From: an uncultured Macromonas sp.
GTDB lineage: Bacteria > Pseudomonadota > Gammaproteobacteria > Burkholderiales > Burkholderiaceae
Assembly: GCA_946481585.1 (NCBI GenBank)
Contig: CAMLOF010000189.1
Location: 1 to 5,974, forward strand
DNA: 5,974 bases
Direction of reading: 5' to 3'
A program made the translations under genes and the position numbers. Every line of letters starts with the position of its first letter. The stretch's first letter is position 1. Below are positions 1 to 5,974 of the stretch, in pieces. The notes beneath the pieces were generated by a model. That model had not been told where the DNA came from. It was given only the letters and a program-made list of their open reading frames with translations, and ran no database searches.

Positions 1-640
<640 letters not shown>

Positions 641-2410
641 ATGGGCTCTACCGCGTTTCTCGCTCAAGCAGCGGTTTACCTTGCCGCTGCGGTGTTGGCC
701 GTTCCGTTGTCCAAGCGGCTGGGCTTGGGGTCGGTGCTGGGTTATCTGATCGCGGGCATTTTGATCGGGCCGTACGCGCTGAGGCTGGTGACGGACCCCG
801 AACACGTTTTGCACTTTGCCGAATTCGGCGTCGTGTTGCTGCTGTTTCTGGTGGGCCTGGAGCTGGAGCCGGAAAAAGTGTGGGCCCTGCGCAAACCCCT
901 GTTCGGCCTGGGCGGGCTGCAGGTGGCGGGCACCTTGGCCCTGGTCATGCTGGCGTTGACGCTGGCGGGCCTGCCCTGGCAGATGGCTGCCGTGGCGGGC
1001 GCGGGCATTGCCATGTCCTCGACGGCCATTGGCCTGGCTTCGCTGGAGGAGAAAAAGCTCCTGGGCTCACCCGGTGGGCAATCGTCTTTCGCGGTGCTGC
1101 TGTTCCAGGACCTGTCGGTCATTCCGCTGTTCATTCTGCTGGCATTGATTGCACCAGCCGCATCATCCGATGGCTTTGACGTCTGGGCGGTGCCCAAGGC
1201 GCTGGCGGTGATCGCGGCCATTGTTCTGGCGAGCCGGACGGTGCTCAACCCTGTGATGCGGATCGTGGCCCGCACAGGGATGCGCGAGATCTTCTTTGCC
1301 TTTTCGCTCTTGCTGGTGATTGGCGTGGCCATGGCCGTGCAGTCGGTGGGCCTGTCGATGGCGCTGGGGACGTTTCTGGCGGGCGTGCTGCTGGCCGGTT
1401 CGGAATACCGCTACGAGCTGCGCCTGGACATTGAGCCGGTGAAGGGGCTGATGCTGGGGCTGTTCTTCATTGCCGTGGGCATGTCGGTGGACGTGTCGCT
1501 GCTGGCGCGTGAACCCGGCACCATCGTGGGGCTGGCCTTGCTGGTGGTGGCTGCCAAGGGGGCCGTTCTGTTTGGTTTGGGCAGGGCCTTTGCGTTGAAG
1601 AACCGCGAGGCGCTGTTGATGGCCGTGGCGCTGTCGCAGGTGGGGGAGTTCGCGTTTGTGATCTTCGGTGCGGCATTGAGCCAGAACCTGCTGACGCGCC
1701 CAACCTACGATCTGTTGAACGCCGTCGTGGCGGTGTCCATGCTTTGCACGCCTTTGCTGTTGGTGTTGCACCAGCGTTTCGTGAAGATGGATTGTGGTGA
1801 GCGCCCACGCGAGGCCATTGACGAGACCAACGGGGTGATCATTGCCGGGTTTGGCCGGTTCGGGCAGGTGGTGGGGCGGGTGTTGATGGCGCATGGTGTC
1901 CCGGCAACGCTCATCGACAACGACCCGGACCAGGTGGAGCTGATGCGGGAGTTCGGATGGAAGTGCTACTACGGCGACGCTGCCAGGCTTGATCTGCTGG
2001 AGGAGGCAGGCATTGCCCAGGCGAGGTTGCTGGTGATTGCGGTGAACGACCCGCAGGCGGCGTTGACCATGGCAGATGTGGTGCGGCAGCGTTGGCCGAA
2101 CGTGCCGGTGGTGGTGCGGGCGCGCAGCCGCACCGATGCGTTCGAGTTGCGTGAGCGCGGCCTGGCACCCATCAGGGAGACCTTTCACTCCTCGCTGGAG
2201 GCCGCTCGCCAGTCGCTGCTGGCTTTGGGAGAGACACCCGACAGGGCGGCGACCATCGTGAGGCATTTCGAGAACCACGACATGTCGCTGTTGGATGCGG
2301 CGCTGAAAGTCCGCGGTGACAGGGAGGCGTTGCTCAGCATCACCCAGCGCGGCCGCGAAGACTTGAAGGCATTGCTGGCGGTGGAGAGGGACGAGTCCAA
2401 ACCGTCTTGA
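641..2410 (+). CDS. KefB/KefC-type monovalent cation:proton antiporter (CPA2 family)
   Basis: This is an inner-membrane antiporter of the CPA2 family, closest in wording to the glutathione-gated K+ efflux proteins KefB and KefC. The 589 residues fall into a transmembrane exchanger domain (about 1-380, some 12-13 hydrophobic segments) and a cytosolic RCK/TrkA-N domain (about 398-515) with a helical tail. Seen motifs are the membrane LFQDLSVIP (Asp157), LDIEPVKGLMLGLFFIAVGMSVD (from 262) and QVGEFAFVIFG (333-343). The nucleotide-binding loop is GFGRFG (403-408), with Asp426 ending the second strand, which suggests NAD(H)/AMP-type binding. The regulatory loop reads YELRLDIEP where E. coli KefC has HALESDIEP; Asp263 matches KefC Asp264. 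An in-frame TGA at 623-625 makes ATG 641 the first possible start, and its Shine-Dalgarno sequence is poor. No kefF-like quinone oxidoreductase partner lies alongside. Whether it is glutathione-gated, and whether K+ or Na+ is carried, cannot be told from sequence. Confidence 0.93.
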   Translation: MGSTAFLAQAAVYLAAAVLAVPLSKRLGLGSVLGYLIAGILIGPYALRLVTDPEHVLHFAEFGVVLLLFLVGLELEPEKVWALRKPLFGLGGLQVAGTLALVMLALTLAGLPWQMAAVAGAGIAMSSTAIGLASLEEKKLLGSPGGQSSFAVLLFQDLSVIPLFILLALIAPAASSDGFDVWAVPKALAVIAAIVLASRTVLNPVMRIVARTGMREIFFAFSLLLVIGVAMAVQSVGLSMALGTFLAGVLLAGSEYRYELRLDIEPVKGLMLGLFFIAVGMSVDVSLLAREPGTIVGLALLVVAAKGAVLFGLGRAFALKNREALLMAVALSQVGEFAFVIFGAALSQNLLTRPTYDLLNAVVAVSMLCTPLLLVLHQRFVKMDCGERPREAIDETNGVIIAGFGRFGQVVGRVLMAHGVPATLIDNDPDQVELMREFGWKCYYGDAARLDLLEEAGIAQARLLVIAVNDPQAALTMADVVRQRWPNVPVVVRARSRTDAFELRERGLAPIRETFHSSLEAARQSLLALGETPDRAATIVRHFENHDMSLLDAALKVRGDREALLSITQRGREDLKALLAVERDESKPS

Positions 2411-2411
2411 T

Positions 2412-2427
2412 CGGCCTCTACAGGCCG
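2412..2427. repeat. Small perfect hairpin after the antiporter stop codon
   Basis: CGGCCT (2412-2417) and AGGCCG (2422-2427) form a perfect 6-bp stem around a CTAC loop, starting two bases after the antiporter TGA. No T-tract follows, so it is unlikely to be an efficient intrinsic terminator. It might act as a weak pause or mRNA 3'-end stabiliser, or be chance. Confidence 0.3.
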
Positions 2428-2435
2428 AGCGCCAG

Positions 2436-2444
2436 TGGTACATT
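2436..2444 (+). promoter_or_regulatory. Possible extended -10 element for coaBC
   Basis: TGG followed by TACATT (2439-2444) resembles an extended -10 promoter (TGn-TAnnnT). Transcription starting about 7 bases downstream would begin at or next to the A of the coaBC ATG (2452). That would fit the absence of any Shine-Dalgarno sequence in the intervening CCCGCCC. No credible -35 hexamer is present at 16-18 bp. This is a prediction from pattern only. Confidence 0.3.
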
Positions 2445-2451
2445 CCCGCCC

Positions 2452-3666
2452 ATGGAAGACCTTGCCGGAAAACACATCGTTCTGGGCCTCTCGGGGGGCA
2501 TTGCCTGCTACAAGTCGGCCGAGTTGTGCCGCCTGCTGGTGAAGGCCGGGGCGAGCGTTCAGGTGTTGATGACAGAGGCTGCCACGAAGTTCATCACCCC
2601 GGTGACGATGCAGGCCCTGAGCAACCGACCCGTGCTGCTGAGCCAGTGGGACGCCAGCGAGCCCAACAACATGCCGCACATCCGCCTGGGGCGCGAACCG
2701 GACGCGATACTGATTGCCCCCGCCAGCGCCGACCTGATGGCCCAACTGGCCCAGGGCCGCGCCGCCGACCTGCTGACCTTGACGTGCCTGGCGCGCCCGC
2801 TTGACCGCACGCCCTTGCTGCTGGCCCCGGCCATGAACCGCGAGATGTGGGCGCACCCCGCCACCCAGCGCAACGCAGCGCAGTTGCGTGCAGACGGCGC
2901 CGTGGTGCTGCCCGTAGGCCAGGGGGACCAGGCCTGTGGCGAGGTGGGCGACGGCCGCATGCTGGAGCCCCAGGAGTTGCTGGAAGAGCTGATTGCGCAT
3001 TTCCAGCCCAAGGTGCTGGCTGGGCAGCACGTGCTGGTGACGGCAGGGCCCACCTTCGAGGCGATCGACCCGGTGCGGGGCATTACCAACCACAGCAGCG
3101 GCAAGATGGGTTTTGCGGTGGCGCGCGCCGCCCGCGAGGCCGGGGCTGAAGTGACGCTGGTGGCAGGCCCCGTGCACCTGCCCACGCCGCGTGGTGTGCG
3201 CCGCGTTGACGTGCAGTCCGCCTTGCAGATGCAGGCAGCGGTGCAGGCCGAAGTGGAGCGTGCCTCCGTTTTTGTGGCTGCCGCTGCCGTGGCTGACTGG
3301 CGCCCGGCCAGCGCTGCCGGGCAGAAGATCAAGAAGGATGGCAGCGGCTTGCCGCCTGCCTTGGCGTTTGTGGAGAACCCGGACATTTTGGCGGGCGTGG
3401 CCGCAAGCCCGCGTGCCCGCGAAGGCGCCCTGTACTGCGTGGGCTTTGCCGCCGAGAGCCACGATTTGCTGGCCCATGCTCAGGCCAAGCGCGAGCGCAA
3501 AGGCGTGCCGCTGCTGGTGGGCAACATCGGCCCGGCCACCTTTGGGCGTGACGACAACGCACTGCTGCTGGTGGATGCTGACGGCACGAAGGAATTGCCG
3601 CACGGCCCCAAGCTGGTTCTGGCGCGCCAACTGGTGGCCGAGATTGCCCATCGCCTGAGCCGCTGA
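2452..3666 (+). CDS. coaBC: Bifunctional phosphopantothenoylcysteine decarboxylase / phosphopantothenate-cysteine ligase
   Basis: This cytosolic enzyme performs two consecutive steps of coenzyme A synthesis. The CoaB part joins 4'-phosphopantothenate to cysteine using CTP, and the FMN-dependent CoaC part decarboxylates the product to 4'-phosphopantetheine. At 404 residues it matches the usual fused length. CoaC occupies about 1-185: [15 protein letters not shown] (11-25), catalytic His76 in [14 protein letters not shown] with Asn129, and the active-site lid [10 protein letters not shown] with Cys162. CoaB follows from about 190: [13 protein letters not shown] (197-209), [10 protein letters not shown] with Asn213 matching the ligase Asn of E. 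coli, AAVADWRP, and the KIKK loop (292-295). All catalytic residues are intact. I chose ATG 2452 because [18 protein letters not shown] matches the family's N-terminus. An in-frame TTG at 2407 overlapping the antiporter stop would add 15 residues of no family character. In many proteobacteria dut follows this gene; here it does not. Confidence 0.97.
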   Translation: MEDLAGKHIVLGLSGGIACYKSAELCRLLVKAGASVQVLMTEAATKFITPVTMQALSNRPVLLSQWDASEPNNMPHIRLGREPDAILIAPASADLMAQLAQGRAADLLTLTCLARPLDRTPLLLAPAMNREMWAHPATQRNAAQLRADGAVVLPVGQGDQACGEVGDGRMLEPQELLEELIAHFQPKVLAGQHVLVTAGPTFEAIDPVRGITNHSSGKMGFAVARAAREAGAEVTLVAGPVHLPTPRGVRRVDVQSALQMQAAVQAEVERASVFVAAAAVADWRPASAAGQKIKKDGSGLPPALAFVENPDILAGVAASPRAREGALYCVGFAAESHDLLAHAQAKRERKGVPLLVGNIGPATFGRDDNALLLVDADGTKELPHGPKLVLARQLVAEIAHRLSR

Positions 3667-3687
3667 CCGGCGCCTTGCAATGGAATT

Positions 3688-3716
3688 TTGACATCTGGTC
3701 TTGCCAGGTGGACAAT
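3688..3716 (+). promoter_or_regulatory. Sigma70-type promoter of the metallohydrolase gene
   Basis: A perfect TTGACA (3688-3693) stands exactly 17 bp from GACAAT (3711-3716, 4 of 6 matches), giving a likely start near 3723 and a leader of roughly 39 bases. A second, overlapping candidate is TTGCCA (3701-3706) with CGTAAT (3724-3729), also at 17 bp. The spacer of the first holds an imperfect inverted repeat, CATCTGG (3692-3698) and CCAGGTG (3704-3710), with one G:T mismatch and a 5-base centre. This is a possible operator or just part of the promoter. The perfect -35 in a GC-rich genome makes the promoter call fairly strong; the operator is speculative. Confidence 0.65.
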
Positions 3717-3748
3717 AAAAATCCGTAATTGCTTATTTTATGATTAAT

Positions 3749-3753
3749 GGAGA
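3749..3753 (+). promoter_or_regulatory. Ribosome binding site deciding the metallohydrolase start
   Basis: GGAGA lies 8 bases before the ATG at 3762, an ideal spacing. The in-frame upstream ATG at 3747-3749 shares its G with this site and has no Shine-Dalgarno of its own. The downstream ATG is therefore the likely start, giving a 343-residue rather than 348-residue protein. Confidence 0.75.
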
Positions 3754-3761
3754 CGAAACCC

Positions 3762-4793
3762 ATGTTCAACGCACAGCAAGGCGCGACACGCCGCCACTGG
3801 CTCAGGCTCGCAGGTGGGCTGGGCTTGGCAGGTGCAGGCCTGATGACCATGCCCGAAGTGCGTTTGTTTGCTCAGCAGGTGCAAGACTTCATTGAAGGGC
3901 CGCCTGTGCCGGATGTGGCGCCGCAGCAGCTTTCGCAACACGTCTGGATGGTCTATGCCAAGGACGGCTTTCCCACGGCGGACAACCAGGGTCTGATGGC
4001 CAACGTGCTGTTCGTGGTGACCAGCGCAGGCGTGGTGGTGCTGGACTCGGGTGCGTCGCTGCAGATCGGTCAGATGGCGATTCGGATGATCCGCAAGGTG
4101 ACGCCGCTGCCGGTGGTGGCGGTGTTCAACAGCCATTACCACGGCGACCACTGGCTGGGTAACCACGCCTTTGCAAAGGCATTCGGCGCCAATCTGCCCA
4201 TCTATGCGCTACCCCACACCATCGAGCAGATCAAGGGCGTGGAGGGCAACCTGTGGCGCAGCCTGATGGAACGCTGGACCAACCAGGCCACCATGGGGAC
4301 GCAGGTGGTGCCACCCAACCAGGCGACGGCGCATGGAAAGACCTACCAGTTTGGCGATGTGACGCTGAAGATGCACCACTACGGCACGGCGCACACCCCT
4401 TCGGACCTGTGCGTGGAGGTGGTGCAGGACCGCCTGACCTACGTGGGCGACATTGCCATGGAGAACCGCATCGCCAACATCGATGATGGCTCGTACCGGG
4501 GCACTTTCAAGTACTACGAGGCGATACAGGCTGCAGCAGGTGACCAGCTCTGGGTGCCAGGGCACGGCAACGGCGGCAAGGACTTGCTCAAGACCTATGG
4601 CGAGTTCATGGCGGGGATTTACGAACCTTGCCTGAAGGCCGTGGAGGCAGGCCAGGGGGTGGAGGCGGCCAAGGCGGCCGTGCTGAAAGACCCGCGCGTG
4701 GCCCGCCGTGCGGCTGGCATGGCGGGTTTTGACAGCAACATTGGCAAGTACGTGAGCCTGGCCTACCTGGAAGCGGAAAAAGAGGCGTTCTGA
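3762..4793 (+). CDS. Tat-exported metallo-beta-lactamase-fold hydrolase, substrate unknown
   Basis: This 343-residue protein is a predicted periplasmic zinc hydrolase. Its N-terminus TRRHWLRL (residues 9-16) followed by the hydrophobic stretch LAGGLGLAGAGLM is a classic twin-arginine signal; cleavage may follow Ala37 (LFA-QQ). The mature part has the metallo-beta-lactamase fold motifs in order: LDSGAS (94-99), HYHGDH (His125, His127, Asp129, His130), GTAHTPSD (His211), YVGD (Asp230) and VPGHGN (His268). This is a complete dinuclear metal-ligand set of the glyoxalase II/SoxH-like type. The bridging Asp230 argues against a true beta-lactamase: subclass B1/B2 enzymes carry Cys at this position and B3 enzymes lack the Asp. 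Related exported proteins include SoxH and the metallohydrolases found near quinoprotein dehydrogenases, but no Sox or PQQ-enzyme gene is visible here. Tat export suggests folding or metal loading in the cytoplasm. It has its own promoter and ends 12 bases from the convergent regulator. Confidence 0.9.
   Translation: MFNAQQGATRRHWLRLAGGLGLAGAGLMTMPEVRLFAQQVQDFIEGPPVPDVAPQQLSQHVWMVYAKDGFPTADNQGLMANVLFVVTSAGVVVLDSGASLQIGQMAIRMIRKVTPLPVVAVFNSHYHGDHWLGNHAFAKAFGANLPIYALPHTIEQIKGVEGNLWRSLMERWTNQATMGTQVVPPNQATAHGKTYQFGDVTLKMHHYGTAHTPSDLCVEVVQDRLTYVGDIAMENRIANIDDGSYRGTFKYYEAIQAAAGDQLWVPGHGNGGKDLLKTYGEFMAGIYEPCLKAVEAGQGVEAAKAAVLKDPRVARRAAGMAGFDSNIGKYVSLAYLEAEKEAF
3786..3875 (+). other. Twin-arginine (Tat) signal peptide of the metallohydrolase
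   Basis: Residues 9-38 hold the Tat motif T-R-R-H-W-L-R, matching S/T-R-R-x-F-L-K with an aromatic Trp in place of Phe. A moderately hydrophobic, glycine-rich core follows (about 16-30). The charged segment PEVR sits before the possible cleavage after Phe-Ala (36-37), so the exact cleavage site is uncertain. The alternative is an uncleaved membrane anchor. Confidence 0.75.
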
Positions 4794-4809
4794 GCGGTCT
4801 GTTGCTCAG
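4790..4809. terminator. Hairpin spanning both convergent stop codons
   Basis: CTGAGC (4790-4795) and GCTCAG (4804-4809) form a perfect 6-bp stem around an 8-base loop. The stem contains the TGA of the hydrolase and, on the other strand, the TGA of the regulator. The symmetry makes a weak bidirectional transcription barrier possible. There is no T-tract on either side, so as an intrinsic terminator it is poor. Confidence 0.35.
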
Positions 4810-5894
4810 GTATTGAAGCGCCACCAGGGCAGCACAGCCTTGAGTGAGCGCACCTGCCCGCTGGCCAGCGGGGCGTAGCCGGGCACGGTGGCCAATGCCG
4901 ATTGCCATGCAGGCGTGGCCAGTACCTGCCGCAGGGCGAGCACGGCGGGTTGGTCCAGGGCGGATTTCAGACACGCCAGGTGATAGTGCTCACGTACCAA
5001 TGGCACGAACCCCAGCCCAAGCCTTTCGGCGGCGGACTGTGTGCCCAGCCCTGCGTCGGCACGCCCGCTGGCCACGGCCTGCGCCACGGCCGCGTGGGAT
5101 GGCTCTGTCTGCGTGTGTCCGTTCAAGTCGCTGGCGCTCAGGCCTGCCTCGGCCAGCAACTCTTCAAGCAGCAGCCTTGTGCCTGTGCCCAGCGGGCGGT
5201 TCACGTAGCGCAGGCGCCAACGGGCCACGTCGGCCAGCCCTTGCAACTTGCGCGGGTTGCCCTTGGGCACGATCAGGCCCTGCACCCGCTCGGCAAAGCC
5301 GATGAGCTTGTGCTGGCCCGGTTGCAACAGGGGCCGGTAGGCCTGGGCGCTGGGGTTGGCGATGTCGGGCCTGTCGCGGGTGTGGAAGCCCGCCACCACG
5401 CAGCGGCCTTCGTTGAGCGCGCGAATGGCATCGACGCTGCCGCAAAAGTGAATGTCCAGGTGCAGTTGCGCCTGGCTGGCAGCGTGGGTCTGCAGCAGGG
5501 GCAGGGCGTCGTCATGGCTGGCGTAGAGGCCCAGAACGTGGCTGTGTTCGTCAAAGGCCAGCGCCAGGGTGCGTTCCAGTTCGGCGCGCAGCGTTTCTAT
5601 CTGTGGCGCCAGCCGTGCCTGGGCCAGGCGTTCCGTCCAGATGAGTTTTTCGGCGAAGGGCGTGAGCGTGGCTGCCTGGCCGCGTTCCCAGACGATGAGC
5701 GCTTCGCCTAAAGTGTCTTCCCAGGCCTTGAGCTGGCCCCATACGTGGCGGTAGGAGTAGCCCACCTTGCGCGCGGCGGCCGAAATGGAGCCCTCGGTGC
5801 GCACCGCGAACAGCAGGTCCATGAGCGGGTTGCGCAGCAGCGCGGCACGGTCGCTGTCGTGGGCGAGTTGGTAGCTGAGCTCGATTCGTCGCAT
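4806..5894 (-). CDS. One-component regulator: ModE-like winged HTH fused to a PBP-like (molybdate/tungstate-type) sensor domain
   Basis: This 362-residue cytoplasmic transcription factor is often annotated as LysR-family, but its head is ModE/LysR-like and its tail belongs to the PBP-like (PF12727/COG1910-type) domain. The winged helix spans about 20-85: LLRNPLMDLLFAVRTEGSISAAARKVG, recognition helix YSYRHVWGQLKAWE (46-59), then LIVWERG and LTPFAEKLIWTE. A predicted helical linker (about 88-115) leads to the ligand-binding domain (about 117-345). That domain has LGLYASHDDALPLL, FCGSVDAIRALNEGRCVVAGFHT, RYVNRPLGTGTRLLLEELL and SGRADAGLGTQSAAERLGLGFVPL. Proteins of this architecture are thought to sense molybdate or tungstate and control their uptake or the enzymes that use them. 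The ligand here is an inference, not shown. ATG 5894 lacks a good Shine-Dalgarno. A 20-bp palindrome lies 41 bases upstream. The gene's natural partner is probably divergent, beyond the window end. Confidence 0.88.
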   Translation of the reverse strand: MRRIELSYQLAHDSDRAALLRNPLMDLLFAVRTEGSISAAARKVGYSYRHVWGQLKAWEDTLGEALIVWERGQAATLTPFAEKLIWTERLAQARLAPQIETLRAELERTLALAFDEHSHVLGLYASHDDALPLLQTHAASQAQLHLDIHFCGSVDAIRALNEGRCVVAGFHTRDRPDIANPSAQAYRPLLQPGQHKLIGFAERVQGLIVPKGNPRKLQGLADVARWRLRYVNRPLGTGTRLLLEELLAEAGLSASDLNGHTQTEPSHAAVAQAVASGRADAGLGTQSAAERLGLGFVPLVREHYHLACLKSALDQPAVLALRQVLATPAWQSALATVPGYAPLASGQVRSLKAVLPWWRFNT

Positions 5895-5974
5895 GGGTGG
5901 AAGTGTGCCTGACTTGGATGGACTGCTGGCACTGCCTATGCAATGAATTGCATAGCTCGCAAGACCGGAGTGCA
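5895..5974. other. Upstream region of the regulator, cut by window end
   Basis: These 80 bases contain the palindrome at 5936-5955 and no recognisable coding sequence. The regulator's promoter must lie here or just beyond. If a divergent gene exists its start is outside the window. Confidence 0.5.
5936..5955. promoter_or_regulatory. Perfect palindrome, candidate operator upstream of the ModE/PBP-type regulator
   Basis: On the plus strand CTATGCAAT (5936-5944) and ATTGCATAG (5947-5955) are exact inverted repeats with a 2-base centre (GA). The site is 41 bases upstream of the regulator's start codon, where an autoregulatory operator shared with a divergent promoter would be expected. On the minus strand a TTGCGA (5957-5962) and CATAGG (5935-5940) flank it at 16 bp and could be weak -35/-10 elements, so binding would occlude polymerase. 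A 9+9 bp perfect, AT-richer palindrome in GC-rich DNA is unlikely by chance. Which protein binds is inferred only from position. Confidence 0.65.

Larger units (their letters stand above)
3667..3761. other. Intergenic region between coaBC and the metallohydrolase gene
   Basis: This 95-base gap is clearly more AT-rich than the surrounding genes from about 3711 onward. It contains the promoter and ribosome-binding site of the downstream hydrolase. No intrinsic terminator for coaBC is visible: only a short GGCGCC palindrome follows its stop, with no T-run. Read-through from coaBC into the hydrolase therefore cannot be excluded. Confidence 0.5.

Noticed and set aside
2412..2427. Intrinsic terminator after the antiporter gene
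   Set aside because: The hairpin is only 6 bp and no T-run follows.
1163..2443. A 426-codon open frame on the minus strand
   Set aside because: It is the antisense shadow of the antiporter gene. Its translation is rich in His, Arg, Gln and Pro without domain features, as expected in high-GC DNA.
2185..3651. A 488-codon open frame on the minus strand
   Set aside because: It lies antisense across the antiporter end and coaBC, has low-complexity His/Gln/Gly-rich composition and no recognisable motif, while the opposite strand encodes intact CoaBC.
3747..3761. Upstream ATG for the metallohydrolase
   Set aside because: It has no Shine-Dalgarno and overlaps the GGAGA that serves the ATG at 3762. 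The extra METKP adds nothing to the Tat signal.
3762..4793. Call as an antibiotic-degrading metallo-beta-lactamase
   Set aside because: The bridging Asp230, glyoxalase II-like ligand order and Tat signal fit general MBL-fold hydrolases better. Nothing suggests a resistance gene context.
4902..5711. A 269-codon open frame on the plus strand
   Set aside because: It is the antisense shadow of the ModE/PBP regulator and shows no protein family features.

Overview
The window looks like an ordinary chromosomal stretch from a GC-rich betaproteobacterium, most likely Burkholderiales and probably Comamonadaceae. This is inferred from the high GC content, strong G/C bias at third codon positions, and the wording of the PyrG and CoaBC proteins. 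PyrG carries an insertion ([12 protein letters not shown]) before its VEIGGTVGD motif that I associate with betaproteobacterial CTP synthases. I could not run a database search, so the placement rests on recognition. No mobile element, CRISPR array, tRNA or rRNA is visible, and gene order is compact.

Layout from left to right: the first 159 codons of pyrG (CTP synthase) run leftward off the window from position 479. A 161-base gap with a perfect TATAAT box for pyrG separates it from a rightward KefB/KefC-type cation:proton antiporter (641-2410). After 41 bases comes coaBC (2452-3666), the bifunctional coenzyme A biosynthesis enzyme. A 95-base AT-richer gap with a strong promoter candidate leads to a Tat-exported metallo-beta-lactamase-fold hydrolase (3762-4793). 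A leftward one-component regulator (4806-5894) joins a ModE-type DNA-binding head to a periplasmic-binding-protein-like sensor. It converges on the hydrolase with only 12 bases between the stop codons. The last 80 bases are the regulator's upstream region and contain a perfect 9+9 bp palindrome, which is the best operator candidate in the window.

How the parts fit: pyrG and coaBC are housekeeping genes. PyrG makes the CTP that bacterial CoaB consumes, but nothing in the sequence suggests this adjacency is functional. The antiporter protects cytoplasmic K+/pH balance. The exported hydrolase and the regulator are the less-characterised part. The hydrolase has its own promoter with an imperfect inverted repeat filling the -35/-10 spacer. 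The regulator's palindrome lies at the window edge and probably controls the regulator and a divergent gene that is cut off. I did not find evidence for a wholly new system. The points worth following are the regulator with its palindrome, the hydrolase promoter, and a possible leaderless start for coaBC.
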